A DNA stretch of 64,000 bases from assembly GCF_006438785.1 (NCBI RefSeq), contig NZ_RCZB01000001.1, forward strand, positions 755,912-819,911, given 5' to 3'. Below the pieces are notes generated by a model. That model saw only the letters and a list, made by a program, of their open reading frames with translations, had not been told where the DNA came from and searched no databases. Position numbers and translations under genes: made by a program. Positions 40,217 to 49,699 of this stretch are shown in pieces; the first letter of the stretch is position 1; the number at the start of each line of letters is the position of its first letter. The DNA is from Rhodanobacter glycinis (GTDB lineage: Bacteria > Pseudomonadota > Gammaproteobacteria > Xanthomonadales > Rhodanobacteraceae).

Positions 40217-41506
40217 ATGTCGCCATCCCAGGCCACATCCTATTACCGTGCCACGGCCGTGCCGTACGAAAGTTTTGCTCCATTGCAAGGCAGGCAGCAT
40301 GCGCGAGTGGCCATCATCGGCGGCGGTTTTGCGGGATTGAACACGGCGCTGGGACTGGCCGAGCGCGGCGTGCGCGACGTGGTGTTGCTGGAGCGCGAAC
40401 AGATCGGCTTCGGCGCGTCCGGTCGCAATGGCGGCTTCGTGTTTGCCGGGTATTCGCTGGGTGAGCAATCGCTGCTGGATCAACTGGGCGAAGCGCATGC
40501 GCAGGCCTTGTTCAAGCTCACCACCGAGGCGGTGCAACGCATCCGCCAGCGCATCACCGACTATGCCATTGCGTGCGATGTAGTCGACGAGGGCGTCATC
40601 TGGGCCAACTGGTTCCGCGACCCTGCCGTGTTGCGCCAGCGCCAGCAACTGCTGGCCGAGCATTACGGCGTGCAGTGGCAATGGCTGCCCAAGGCCGAAC
40701 TGCGCGAGCGCGTCCGCAGCGAGCGTTACCACGACGGCCTTTACGAGCGTGACGCCTTGCATCTGCATCCGCTCAATTACGCGATTGGTCTTGCCGCGGC
40801 GGCAGTCGGGCACGGCGTGCGCATCCATGAGAACAGTGGCGTCCGCAGCCTCACGCGCGATGGCCTGCAATGGCGTGTGCGCACCACGCAAGGCGATTTG
40901 CTGGTCGATCAGGTCGTACTGGCGTGCGGCGGTTATCTGGCTGGCCTGCAGAAATCCATCGATCGGGCGATCCTGCCGATCGCGACCTACGTGATGGTGA
41001 CCGAGCCGCTGGGTCATCGTATGGATGATTGCCTGCATACCCGTGCGGCTGTCTACGACAGTCGTTTCGCGTTCGACTACTACCGCGCTTTGCCGGATAC
41101 GCGGCTGCTGTGGGGCGGCCGCATCTCGATCCTCAACCGTTCGCCGCAAGCGGTGCAGCGGTTGCTGACGAAAGACCTGCTACTGGTATTCCCGCAATTG
41201 CAGGACGTCAAAGTCGACTATGCATGGTCAGGTCTGATGAGCTACGCCAGGCATCAGATGCCACAGATCGGTGGCATCGACAATGGCCTATGGTGGGCGC
41301 AGGCGTTCGGTGGCCACGGGCTGGCGCCGACCTGTGCCGCCGGCGAACTGCTGGCGGCGGCGATTGCCGAAGGCGATGATCGCTGGAAACAATTTACCGA
41401 CTATGGCCTGAGCAGCACGCACCGGCCGTTCGGTTATCTTGGCGCGCAAGCCACGTACTGGTGGCAACAGGGCCGTGACTGGTTGAAGGCGAGGCTGGAA
41501 GGATGA
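40217..41506 (+). CDS. FAD-dependent amine/amino-acid oxidoreductase (DAO family)
   Basis: A 429-residue flavoprotein. [22 protein letters not shown] is the FAD-binding dinucleotide motif, and [13 protein letters not shown] is typical of the gamma-glutamylputrescine oxidase / OrdL branch of the DAO family. The C-terminal region has [22 protein letters not shown], the second FAD contact. By family knowledge it oxidises an amine or N-substituted amino acid to an aldehyde or imine with H2O2 release. No putrescine pathway genes lie nearby, so the substrate is open. The start at 40217 follows no strong site; a longer in-frame reading begins inside pbpC. Confidence 0.82.
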   Translation: MSPSQATSYYRATAVPYESFAPLQGRQHARVAIIGGGFAGLNTALGLAERGVRDVVLLEREQIGFGASGRNGGFVFAGYSLGEQSLLDQLGEAHAQALFKLTTEAVQRIRQRITDYAIACDVVDEGVIWANWFRDPAVLRQRQQLLAEHYGVQWQWLPKAELRERVRSERYHDGLYERDALHLHPLNYAIGLAAAAVGHGVRIHENSGVRSLTRDGLQWRVRTTQGDLLVDQVVLACGGYLAGLQKSIDRAILPIATYVMVTEPLGHRMDDCLHTRAAVYDSRFAFDYYRALPDTRLLWGGRISILNRSPQAVQRLLTKDLLLVFPQLQDVKVDYAWSGLMSYARHQMPQIGGIDNGLWWAQAFGGHGLAPTCAAGELLAAAIAEGDDRWKQFTDYGLSSTHRPFGYLGAQATYWWQQGRDWLKARLEG

Positions 41507-41850
41507 CTGAAGCAGATTCCGCAGAAATCAGCTGGGCCGATTTCGAGAAGGTGTTGATTGTCGCCGGCACGGTGACGCGGGTGGAAGCATTCCCCGAAGC
41601 GCGCAAGCCGGCGTGGAAAGTGTGGGTGGATTTCGGCCCGCATGGCGAGAAGAAGACCAGCGCGCAAATCGCCGCGTTGTACAGCGCTGAGGAGTTGGTC
41701 GGCCGGCAGATCCTCGGCGTGATCAACTTCCCGGAGAAACAGATCGGCCCGTTCCGCTCGCAATTCCTGCTGACCGGGTTCCACACCGATGCAGGCGTGG
41801 TGGTCACGGCGATCGAGCGACCCGTGCCGAACGGCACGCGGCTGGCCTGA
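41503..41850 (+). CDS. csaA: CsaA-like tRNA-binding chaperone
   Basis: A 115-residue single-domain OB-fold protein. [27 protein letters not shown], then [21 protein letters not shown] and the final [10 protein letters not shown], follow B. subtilis CsaA almost throughout. The family binds tRNA and unfolded or export-bound proteins. It overlaps the oxidoreductase stop by 4 bases (ATGA), so both are translated together, though no functional link is evident. Confidence 0.9.
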   Translation: MTEADSAEISWADFEKVLIVAGTVTRVEAFPEARKPAWKVWVDFGPHGEKKTSAQIAALYSAEELVGRQILGVINFPEKQIGPFRSQFLLTGFHTDAGVVVTAIERPVPNGTRLA

Positions 41851-41946
41851 GGCGGATTTGCGTTGCCCGCGATTTGCCAGCAACGTGCCAGCACGTGCGC
41901 ACCATCGTTGACCACCATGACGCCTTTCCCCGCCATGGAGTCCAGC

Positions 41947-42825
41947 ATGAATCCCATCCTCCGCACGCTGTGGATCGGCGCCGCCCTGTTCGCGACAAGC
42001 CTGACGCATGCGCACGATGCCAGCTGGAGCCAGTCGCGGCAGCCGTTTCGCATCTACGGCAACAGCTGGTACGTGGGCACCCAGGGGCTGAGCGCGATCC
42101 TGGTCACCTCGCCGCAGGGACATGTGCTGATCGACGGCACGCTGGAAGAGAATGCGGCGCAGATCGAGGCGAATATCCGCGCACTCGGCTTCCGGCTGCG
42201 CGACATCAAGCTGATCCTCAATTCGCACGCCCACTCCGATCATGCCGGGGCGATTGCGCAGCTGGCGCGCGACAGCGGCGCCACCGTGGCGGCGAGTGTG
42301 GCGGGCGCCAAAGAGCTGCGTTCGGGCGGCGATGATCCGGATGATCCGCAATACGGCATGGCGACACGCTATCCAGCGGTCAGCAAGGTCAAGGTGGTTG
42401 CTGATGGAGGAACCGAGCGAGTGGGGCCGATCACGATCGTCGCGCACTACACGCCGGGTCACACGCCAGGCAGTACCTCGTGGACCTGGCGTTCCTGCGA
42501 AAAGGCAAATTGCCTGACCCTGGCCTACGTCGACAGCCTCACCGCACTCGGCCGCGACGGCTTTCGTTACAGCGATGATGCGGCGCGGGTCGCGAGCTTT
42601 CGCCAGTCGTTCGCGACCGTCGCCGCCTTGCCCTGCGACATCCTGATCACCCCGCATCCGGACGCCAGCGGCTTCATGCAGAAGATCGCCGCACGTGATC
42701 GCAGCCGTTCGCCGGCGCCCTTGATCGACGCCGGTGCCTGCCGCGCGTATGCCGCGGCGGCGCGCCCACGCTTCGAGGAACGGCTGGTGACGGAGCGGCA
42801 GGACGCGCACGCAACCGGCAAGTGA
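41947..42825 (+). CDS. Subclass B3 metallo-beta-lactamase
   Basis: A 292-residue periplasmic zinc hydrolase. The signal peptide is MNPILRTLWIGAALFATSLTHA. All B3 zinc ligands are present: H94, H96, D98 and H99 in NSHAHSDHAG, H172 in GHTPGSTSW and H237 in LITPHPDASGF. The B3-typical AYVDSLTA follows the third ligand. Known B3 enzymes, such as L1 from Stenotrophomonas, hydrolyse penicillins, cephalosporins and carbapenems. The start at 41947 follows TGGAG with 6-base spacing; ATG 41935 would place that site inside the coding region. No integron, IS or second resistance gene adjoins it, so it looks intrinsic. Confidence 0.92.
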   Translation: MNPILRTLWIGAALFATSLTHAHDASWSQSRQPFRIYGNSWYVGTQGLSAILVTSPQGHVLIDGTLEENAAQIEANIRALGFRLRDIKLILNSHAHSDHAGAIAQLARDSGATVAASVAGAKELRSGGDDPDDPQYGMATRYPAVSKVKVVADGGTERVGPITIVAHYTPGHTPGSTSWTWRSCEKANCLTLAYVDSLTALGRDGFRYSDDAARVASFRQSFATVAALPCDILITPHPDASGFMQKIAARDRSRSPAPLIDAGACRAYAAAARPRFEERLVTERQDAHATGK

Positions 42826-42848
42826 TCCGTCGCCGGCTTGCGCAATGG

Positions 42849-43772
42849 TCAGCGGTCCAGCCACACCTCCAGCCCCTGCGCATTCAGCTCGATGTCCATG
42901 CCCAGCAGCTGGCGCAACACGTCGCGCCCCCGGTTCCAGCCGTGGGCTTCCGCACGGGCAAGGTAGAGGTCAGTGAGCGATTCCATCAGCACGACATGCC
43001 GATCGGGTTTGCCGTGCGCGGTGCGGGCAAGCTCAACCATCGCGTCGATCTGTGCGTGCAGGTCGGCTGCGAGCTTCTCCACGTGCTCCACCCGACCATA
43101 GTGGGTGAGGTACATCGCGGCGGGCTTCAGCGCGACCAGGCGGTCGATGGACGCGTGCAGCGCCGCTGGATCGAACTGCACCGGCGAGGTGGTGGGCAGG
43201 ATGAATGCCCCGCTGGCGGTGTCGAAATCGCGGTACGACAGCCCGAACACGTCGCCGGTGAAACACACGTTGGCGCGCTTGTCATGGACAGTGAGGTGAT
43301 GCTTCGCATGGCCGGGCGTGTCGATGCACAACAGCGGTCGACCCGCCAGCTCCACCACGTGACCGTCCGCGGCCTCGATCACGCGTTCGACCGGGATCGG
43401 GCGCAGTCGGCCGTAGGTCTCTTCCATCACCGCCTCGCCATATACCGCACTGGCGCCGGCCCACAATACCGATGGATCGATCATGTGCCGTGCCCCGCGC
43501 GGATGCACCACCAGTCGCGCGTTCGGCAAGCGCGCGATCAACTCGCCAGCGCCGCCGGCATGATCCAGATGCACGTGGGTGAGGATCAGCCAGTCCACAT
43601 CGGCGGCTGTGATCCCGGCGTCGTGCAGTGCCGCCAGCAGGCGTGGTACGGCAAGGTTGGTGCCGCAGTCGATGAACGCGCCGCGTCCCTTCTCAACGAT
43701 CAGATATGCCGCGTCGAACCGCGGCCGCACAAAACCGGTATCGATGGTGTGGATGCCGTGGACGGAAATCAT
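42849..43772 (-). CDS. MBL-fold metallo-hydrolase
   Basis: A 307-residue protein with the HxHxDH zinc motif in LILTHVHLDHAGG and later ligands in DTPGHAKHHLTV and FTGDVFGL. The fold is the glyoxalase-II-like branch of the superfamily, without a signal peptide. It is convergent with the B3 lactamase (24 bases between stops) but only distantly similar, so it is not a duplicate. The start at 43772 gives MISVHGIHTIDTGF, matching the usual first strand; the frame stays open further upstream without resemblance. Substrate unknown. Confidence 0.85.
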   Translation of the reverse strand: MISVHGIHTIDTGFVRPRFDAAYLIVEKGRGAFIDCGTNLAVPRLLAALHDAGITAADVDWLILTHVHLDHAGGAGELIARLPNARLVVHPRGARHMIDPSVLWAGASAVYGEAVMEETYGRLRPIPVERVIEAADGHVVELAGRPLLCIDTPGHAKHHLTVHDKRANVCFTGDVFGLSYRDFDTASGAFILPTTSPVQFDPAALHASIDRLVALKPAAMYLTHYGRVEHVEKLAADLHAQIDAMVELARTAHGKPDRHVVLMESLTDLYLARAEAHGWNRGRDVLRQLLGMDIELNAQGLEVWLDR

Positions 43773-43932
43773 GCCTGCCTCGTGGTTGGCCGATCCATGA
43801 GGGTAGCAAGTCGCCACGCAGCCGGCACTTGCACCTTGGTCGGGCAAAGTGACGTTGGCGCAGTCACCGCGCCCGGCGCGCGGACAAAACTGCGGTAGGC
43901 TAGTTGCCGATGGGGAATCGGGGAATCCGTCA

Positions 43933-44586
43933 ATGCGTTGCCTGCTCGTTGTCGCGTCGCTCCTGCTCGGGTCTGCCTGGTCATCCATGGCAGCGGAAGT
44001 CACCGTTCACCTCAGCGATGGCCAGGGCCATGCGGTGAACGATGCCGTGGTCATGTTGACGACGGACGCAGCGCCAGCCACGGCTCCTGTGCCCGAACGT
44101 CCGGTTACGCACATCATTGACCAGCGCAACGAGACCTTCATTCCGTACGTGCAGGTGCTTAGACCCGGTGACAAGGTTGTATTTCGCAACAGCGACACCA
44201 CGCGCCACCACGTGTATTCATTCGCGGCCATCAGGACGTTCGAGTTCGTGCTGCGCCCCGGTGAAAGCTCGCCGGAACTCAGCATGGACAAGACCGGCAT
44301 CGCCGCAGTCGGATGCAACATCCACGACCACATGATCGCCTACCTGTTTGTGTCAGCGGTGCCGGCGACGACCATGTCCAGCCATGGCGGCGATGCCATG
44401 CTCAGCCATCTTGCCCCGGGCCACTACACGGCACATGTATGGCATCCGCAATTGCACCCCGGGCATCCGGAGCCTATCCAGAAGGTGACCATCGCAAGTG
44501 ATGCGGATGTGCTGCATCTGGCTTTCACGTTGTCGCTGATGCCCGATCCGCGCATGTCCATGGATCGCGAGCATCTGGACTACTGA
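43933..44586 (+). CDS. Periplasmic cupredoxin-like protein
   Basis: A 217-residue exported protein (signal peptide MRCLLVVASLLLGSAWSSMAA). The cupredoxin copper ligands are visible: H92 or H93 in TRHHVYSF and the cluster C128-N-I-H131-D-H-M134. These fit a type 1 copper site (His, Cys, His, Met). Such proteins are often annotated as methylamine-utilisation-like. It comes first in an operon, 8 bases before an EAL phosphodiesterase and then an outer-membrane barrel. The order suggests copper or redox sensing at the surface linked to c-di-GMP, but this is inferred. Confidence 0.85.
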   Translation: MRCLLVVASLLLGSAWSSMAAEVTVHLSDGQGHAVNDAVVMLTTDAAPATAPVPERPVTHIIDQRNETFIPYVQVLRPGDKVVFRNSDTTRHHVYSFAAIRTFEFVLRPGESSPELSMDKTGIAAVGCNIHDHMIAYLFVSAVPATTMSSHGGDAMLSHLAPGHYTAHVWHPQLHPGHPEPIQKVTIASDADVLHLAFTLSLMPDPRMSMDREHLDY

Positions 44587-44593
44587 GTCTGCC

Positions 44594-46951
44594 ATGCGAA
44601 CCATGGGCTTCCGGCTTCGTCTCGCGCTGTTCTTCGTGGCTACCCTGGTGGCAGTGCAGCTGCTGACCGCAGGGCTTGTCTACGAGGTGACCCGGCGCGC
44701 ACTGGTGACGGAAGGCGAGCGCCAGCTGACTGCCAATGCCCAGGCGTTCGTGGCGCAGATGGACGACATCTCGGCGCGGGTAGCCGGCAACGTTGAAGTG
44801 CTCTCGCTCGATTACGCCCTGCGCTCGGCCATCGCCGAACGCGATCGTGGCACGGTGCTGTCGGTGCTGCGCAACCATGGTCGCCGGGTGGGAGCGTCGC
44901 GCATGCTGCTGATCGATCTGGACGGAACGGTGGAGGCCGACACCGGCGCAGTCGCCACCGCGCCAGGGCGCTTTCCCTTTCCCGACCTGATCGACAGTGC
45001 CTACAACCGCCGCACCGCCGCGGTGGTGGCGCTGGATGGCCAGGCTTCGTGGATGGTGGTGGTGCCGATCTACGCACCTCAGCCGGTGGGTCTGGTGGTG
45101 GTGAACGTGCCGTTGGACGACGCCTTGCTGACCCACATGCAGCAACTTTCCGCGCTGCCGCGCGACATCGAGCTGGCAGCGCAGTCGGCATCCGGCCGCT
45201 GGACGGTCGTAGCGCGCGGCGACCGCCGATCCGGGCTGGTCGACAGCCTCTCCGCCGCACACCATGCCTTGCCGTGGAAGCCACTGCTGACCAAGGTTGG
45301 TGGCAAGGAGTACATGGTGCTCGCGCAGCGCCTCAAGCAGCCGAAGCAGGGCACTCCGGTGGTGGCCGTATTGGGCTATTCGCTGGACGACGCGCTGAGC
45401 CCGTTCCGCTCCGTGGCGATCGCCTGGGCCACGCTGCTGGCGTTGGGTCTGGGCGTGGGCTTGCTCGGTGCATGGTTCACCGCGCGCAGCGTATCGCGCC
45501 CGATCGAATTGCTCGCCACCACCGTGCGACGCATCGCGGCCGGCGACTATCGCGCAGCGCCGGGCATGCAGCGGCACGACGAGATCGGGCAGCTGGCCAG
45601 CGCCTTCGGCAGCATGACCGAGGCAGTCCGCCAGCGCGAGCTGCGCATCCGCCACCAGGCCATGCATGACAGCGTCACGGACCTGCCCAATCGCGTGGCG
45701 GCCGAAACCATCATCGACCATGCCCTCGCCGCCGATGATGGCAATCGGGGTGCGCTGCTGATGATCGGCCTCACCCGCGTGCCGGAGATCGTCAAGACGA
45801 TGGGGCACGCGCTGTGCGATCGCCTGATGCGTGATACCAGTGAGCGGATCCAGCGGGTTGCGGCCGGCGCCTATCTTGCGCGCGCCAGCGACACGCAGTT
45901 CATGCTGTGGCTGTCGTCGGCCGACCAGGCAGCCGCTGTCGCGGTGGCCCTGCGCATCCTCGATGTACTCAACGAGCCTTACCAGGAAACCGACCTCAGC
46001 ATCGACCGGCTGCCCTCGGTAGGCATCGCGATGGCGCCGTTGAGCAGCGTGCAGGCCAGCACCTTGCTGCGTCATGCCGAGGTGGCGCAGTTCGCTGCCA
46101 GTGGCTCGGCCAGCGCATTGAGTTTCTACGACGCCGCCACCGATCCGCATCGTCCGGAGCGTCTGTCACTGATGGGCGACCTGCGCGAGGCACTCGACTG
46201 CAACGGGCTGTCGCTGTACTACCAGCCCAAACTGGACCTCGCCAGCGGTCGGTTCGGTGGTGCCGAGGCGTTGCTGCGCTGGAATCATCCCCGGCGCGGC
46301 TGGGTATCGCCCGAGGCGTTCATCGGCATGGCCGAGGACACCGGCAATATCCACCGGGTGACACGCTGGGTGTTGGCAAGCGCACTGGCGCAGGCGCAGC
46401 AGTGGATCGAGCAGGGTTTGCCATTGCATATCGCGGTGAACCTGTCGGCCCGCGACCTGGAGGAGGCCGAGCTGCCGGAGCGGATTGGCCGGCTGCTGTC
46501 GATCCACCAGATACCGGCCAGCCATCTCACGGTCGAGGTGACCGAGCGCGCGGTGATCGGCGAGTCGGATACCGCGATCCGGATCCTGCGCCGGCTGGCC
46601 GGGCAGGGCATCGGCATCGCCATCGATGATTTCGGCGTGGGGCAATCCACCTTCGCCTACCTGCGGCACCTGCCGGTCAGTGAATTGAAGATCGATCAGA
46701 TGTTCGTGAAGCATCTGGCCACCGATACGAACGACCAGATCATCGTGCGTTCCATCGTCGACCTGAGCCACCGGCTGGGTTACCGCGTCACTGCGGAAGG
46801 CGTGGAGGACCAGGGCGCGCAGGATTATCTGGCTTCGATCGGCTGCGATCATGCACAAGGCTTTTTCGTTGCCCGGCCGATGCCGGTCGATGCCTTCGCT
46901 GCATTCGTTGCCGGGCAGGCCGGTCACGTATCCGCAGGATTGTTGCGGTGA
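44594..46951 (+). CDS. Membrane EAL-domain c-di-GMP phosphodiesterase
   Basis: A 785-residue sensor. Two membrane segments (about residues 8-28 and 271-296) bracket a periplasmic region of about 240 residues, then HAMP and a GGDEF-like domain. The GGDEF signature is lost (RASDTQF in its place), so cyclase activity is unlikely. The EAL domain looks complete: GAEALLRWNHP, NLSARD, EVTER, IAIDDFGVGQS, ELKIDQMFV and AEGVEDQ retain the metal and catalytic residues. It should therefore hydrolyse c-di-GMP in response to a periplasmic signal. It lies between the cupredoxin and outer-membrane genes, overlapping the latter by one base. Confidence 0.92.
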   Translation: MRTMGFRLRLALFFVATLVAVQLLTAGLVYEVTRRALVTEGERQLTANAQAFVAQMDDISARVAGNVEVLSLDYALRSAIAERDRGTVLSVLRNHGRRVGASRMLLIDLDGTVEADTGAVATAPGRFPFPDLIDSAYNRRTAAVVALDGQASWMVVVPIYAPQPVGLVVVNVPLDDALLTHMQQLSALPRDIELAAQSASGRWTVVARGDRRSGLVDSLSAAHHALPWKPLLTKVGGKEYMVLAQRLKQPKQGTPVVAVLGYSLDDALSPFRSVAIAWATLLALGLGVGLLGAWFTARSVSRPIELLATTVRRIAAGDYRAAPGMQRHDEIGQLASAFGSMTEAVRQRELRIRHQAMHDSVTDLPNRVAAETIIDHALAADDGNRGALLMIGLTRVPEIVKTMGHALCDRLMRDTSERIQRVAAGAYLARASDTQFMLWLSSADQAAAVAVALRILDVLNEPYQETDLSIDRLPSVGIAMAPLSSVQASTLLRHAEVAQFAASGSASALSFYDAATDPHRPERLSLMGDLREALDCNGLSLYYQPKLDLASGRFGGAEALLRWNHPRRGWVSPEAFIGMAEDTGNIHRVTRWVLASALAQAQQWIEQGLPLHIAVNLSARDLEEAELPERIGRLLSIHQIPASHLTVEVTERAVIGESDTAIRILRRLAGQGIGIAIDDFGVGQSTFAYLRHLPVSELKIDQMFVKHLATDTNDQIIVRSIVDLSHRLGYRVTAEGVEDQGAQDYLASIGCDHAQGFFVARPMPVDAFAAFVAGQAGHVSAGLLR

Positions 46952-48159
46952 TGCGCTGCGCATGGCTGTTGTGCCTGCTGGGGCTGTCCTCGTCCGCTGC
47001 CTGCGCACAGGATTTCAAGCTGCATGCCTGGCTGGACGGACGGCTGGTCGCTGCACCCGATGAATCCAGCTGGACGCATGGCGGCCTTGGCAAGACACGC
47101 TTTGGCAATGGCGGTGTCGATGTCCGTTTCGGTGGTGCCGGCCTCGTCGGCGCCGCCCAGTTCACGCCGGCGCTGCTGGCGTTGGCCGAGGTGCAGTTCC
47201 AGAACACCGATTACCCCAGCATGAGTGTGGTCGAGGCGTACCTGCGCTACCGCCCGGTATCGCTCTCGCGCTGGCGCTGGTCGGTGCAGGCCGGCGCCTT
47301 CATTCCGCCGATCTCATTGGAGAACGAGGCGATCGGCTGGACCAGCCCATGGACGCTCACGCCGTCGGCCATCAACAGCTGGGTGGGCGAAGAATTGCGC
47401 GCGGTCGGTGCGGAGGGGCATGTCGAGTGGCGTGGCGACGCCGATACCTGGGAGCTGCGCAGCGCGCTGTTCCGGCACAACGATCCGGCCGGCAACCTGC
47501 TGGCCATCCGGGGCTGGTCGCTCAGCGATCTCACCTATGGCCTGGGCAGCCGCCTGCGCGAACCCGATGCAATGGTGCGCCAAGACGGCCGGCAACCACC
47601 CGGCCGCTACGATCCGTTCCAGAACATCGGCAACCGCAATGGCTGGTACGCCGACCTGAGCTGGCGTGCGCCGGGCCGCGGCAGCGTGAGCCTGATGCGC
47701 TATGACAATCGCGCCGATCCAGCAGCACACAGCGATAGCGGCGTGTTTGCCTGGCACACGTACTTCTGGACCCTGGGCGCCACCGCCGACACCGGCCCGG
47801 TCACCTGGATCACCCAGGCGATGGATGGCGGCACGGTGATCGAACCGCTGCACGGACTCCAGTTCGAGACACACTTCGGCTCGGCTTTCCTGCTGGCCGG
47901 ATGGAATCGCGGCGCCTGGCGTCCCACGCTTCGCATCGAGCACTTCAGTACACGCGCCCCCCATTCCGATCCGGGGATCGCCCAGGGTGAGCACGGCAAT
48001 GCCATCACGGCGGCACTCAACTGGCGTCCCCGCGAATGGCTGCGGTTGACCGCCGAAGTGCTGCGTATCGACAGCGTGCGGACGCAGCGCGTGGATGCCG
48101 GATTGCCGGCGGCGTCAGCGATTACCCAGATACAGCTGGGCATACGGTTGATCTATTGA
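46951..48159 (+). CDS. Outer-membrane beta-barrel protein, porin-like
   Basis: A 402-residue exported protein. A signal peptide (MRCAWLLCLLGLSSSAACA) is followed by alternating amphipathic strands rich in Trp, Arg and Gly. The C-terminus ITQIQLGIRLIY ends in an aromatic residue, as BAM-assembled barrels do. I do not recognise a defined porin family. The ATG shares its A with the TGA of the upstream gene, so it is coupled to the EAL protein. The start choice is firm; a GTG three bases upstream is the only alternative. Confidence 0.78.
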   Translation: MRCAWLLCLLGLSSSAACAQDFKLHAWLDGRLVAAPDESSWTHGGLGKTRFGNGGVDVRFGGAGLVGAAQFTPALLALAEVQFQNTDYPSMSVVEAYLRYRPVSLSRWRWSVQAGAFIPPISLENEAIGWTSPWTLTPSAINSWVGEELRAVGAEGHVEWRGDADTWELRSALFRHNDPAGNLLAIRGWSLSDLTYGLGSRLREPDAMVRQDGRQPPGRYDPFQNIGNRNGWYADLSWRAPGRGSVSLMRYDNRADPAAHSDSGVFAWHTYFWTLGATADTGPVTWITQAMDGGTVIEPLHGLQFETHFGSAFLLAGWNRGAWRPTLRIEHFSTRAPHSDPGIAQGEHGNAITAALNWRPREWLRLTAEVLRIDSVRTQRVDAGLPAASAITQIQLGIRLIY

Positions 48160-48268
48160 GCGACCGGCGAAGGACATCCTTGCGCGACACGGGAACCTCC
48201 TGTGCGCTGGCGCATCCGATCTGTAGCGATTCCATTTCATCAATGCGATGCAACCAGGGGAAGACGAC

Positions 48269-48610
48269 ATGTTGCTCTATGCAGTTCTGATTTTTGCGAT
48301 CGCCGCCATCGGCGGTCTGGTGCTGGCTTCCAGCGTTCTGCGTGGCAAGCTGGCGCCGTGGGCGATCTCGGTATTGCACGCGCTGCTGGGTGCCAGCGGC
48401 CTGGTGTTGCTGATCATCGAGGTGCTCAAGGGCGCCGCGCCCGGTCGCCTCACCGCGGCGCTGGGTCTGCTGGTGGTCGCCGCGCTGGGTGGTTTCTTCC
48501 TTGCCTCGTTCCACCTGCGCAAGCAGGTCGCGCCGAAGGCTGTGGTGTTCGTGCATGCCGGTGTCGCGGTGGCCGGTTTCCTGACCCTGCTCAGCCTCCT
48601 GCTGGGTTGA
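48269..48610 (+). CDS. Small integral membrane protein
   Basis: A 113-residue protein with four hydrophobic segments (about 2-21, 31-50, 58-78 and 91-110) and little else. AGGGGAAG precedes ATG 48269; an in-frame ATG at 48248 would put this site inside the gene. It is 3 bases before a DUF2231-type gene and probably forms a pair with it. No function is known. Confidence 0.75.
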   Translation: MLLYAVLIFAIAAIGGLVLASSVLRGKLAPWAISVLHALLGASGLVLLIIEVLKGAAPGRLTAALGLLVVAALGGFFLASFHLRKQVAPKAVVFVHAGVAVAGFLTLLSLLLG

Positions 48611-48613
48611 GCC

Positions 48614-49033
48614 ATGCGCCATCCACTCCATCCCGCGCTGGTTCATTTTCCGATCGCCTGCTGGTCGCTGGCGACAGTGGCGGATCTTGCCAGCCTGGTC
48701 TGGGGTGAACCGGCGTGGCGCCTTGCCGGCGTGTTACTGGTGGCGGGGATCGGTTTCTCGATCCCCGCCATGCTGGCCGGTTTTCTCGAACTGGCCAAGG
48801 TTGCCGAAGACAACCCGGCGATCAAGGATGTCAACCGGCACATGATCGTGGTGATGTGCGCGCTGGCCTTCTATACGGCCAGTCTGTTCCTGCGTCTGCA
48901 AGGTACTCATCTCATCGAACCGGGCCTCCTTGCGATCGGAATGAGCGTGCTGGGTTTCCTGTTTCTGGCCGCGGCGGGTTGGCTCGGCGGCAAGCTGGTG
49001 TATGGGCATCGGCTAGGCGTCAGTCCGCCGTAG
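48614..49033 (+). CDS. DUF2231-type membrane protein
   Basis: A 139-residue protein starting MRHPLHPALVHFPIACW, the recognisable DUF2231 beginning (HPxLVHFP), followed by four membrane segments. The conserved histidines could bind heme or metal, and the family often sits near cytochrome or redox genes. It follows the previous small membrane protein by 3 bases and meets the alkylation-repair operon convergently. Confidence 0.85.
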   Translation: MRHPLHPALVHFPIACWSLATVADLASLVWGEPAWRLAGVLLVAGIGFSIPAMLAGFLELAKVAEDNPAIKDVNRHMIVVMCALAFYTASLFLRLQGTHLIEPGLLAIGMSVLGFLFLAAAGWLGGKLVYGHRLGVSPP

Positions 49034-49038
49034 CGGGT

Positions 49039-49680
49039 TCAGCCTTTCGCCTTTGTCGGTCGCGGCACGCGCCACAGATACCAGGCGGCAGCGGTGCGAT
49101 GCGGGCTCCAGGCCTGGCCGATCAGCGCCATCGCCTTCGGCGCGGGCGCCAGGTCGAGCGACTTCAGCAGCCGGTAGCCTTCACGCACACCGAAATCGTC
49201 CACCGGCAGGATGTCGGGCCGGGCCAGGCTGTAGATCAGGAACATTTCCACCGTCCAGCGGCCGATGCCTTTCAGCGCGCTCAGCCGTGCGATGAGTTCG
49301 TCGTCCGGCAGCAGTTGTGCTGCGGCGAGATCCGGTACCACGCCGCTCAACGTGGCGGCGGCGATGCCGTGGATCGTTTCGATCTTGCGCGCCGAGAAAC
49401 CGCAGGCACGCATGGCGTCGAAACCGGTATCGAGCAATTGCGACGGCGGCGGAAACGGTTGCTGCGGATAAAGCGCCAGCAGGCGAGCGAGAATCGCGTC
49501 GCCTGCCTTGACGTGCAACTGTTGATACGCCACCGCGCGTACCAGTGCCTCGAATGGTTCGCGCGCGGGTTTCGGTTCGTGGCCGCAGGGGCCGAGCTGC
49601 GCCACCAGCCGCGCCCAGTCGGCGTCGATCGATGCCAGATACTTCGACGCATCGGCGGATGATGGCTTGCGGCTTTTCAT
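49039..49680 (-). CDS. DNA-3-methyladenine glycosylase II (AlkA-like)
   Basis: A 213-residue helix-hairpin-helix glycosylase that removes alkylated purines. ALKGIGRWTVEMFLIYSLARPDILPVDDFGVREG contains the hairpin and the catalytic aspartate. EALVRAVAYQQLHVKAGDAI is the first conserved helix pair. It lacks the N-terminal TBP-like domain of E. coli AlkA, so it is the shorter type. I chose ATG 49680; an in-frame GTG at 49710 overlaps alkB. It is the last gene of the ada operon. Confidence 0.9.
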   Translation of the reverse strand: MKSRKPSSADASKYLASIDADWARLVAQLGPCGHEPKPAREPFEALVRAVAYQQLHVKAGDAILARLLALYPQQPFPPPSQLLDTGFDAMRACGFSARKIETIHGIAAATLSGVVPDLAAAQLLPDDELIARLSALKGIGRWTVEMFLIYSLARPDILPVDDFGVREGYRLLKSLDLAPAPKAMALIGQAWSPHRTAAAWYLWRVPRPTKAKG

Positions 49681-49699
49681 CGGAGCGGGACTTCCCTTG

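Noticed and set aside
44525..46150. 541-codon minus-strand frame across the EAL gene
   Set aside because: The plus strand encodes HAMP and EAL motifs; the minus frame has none.
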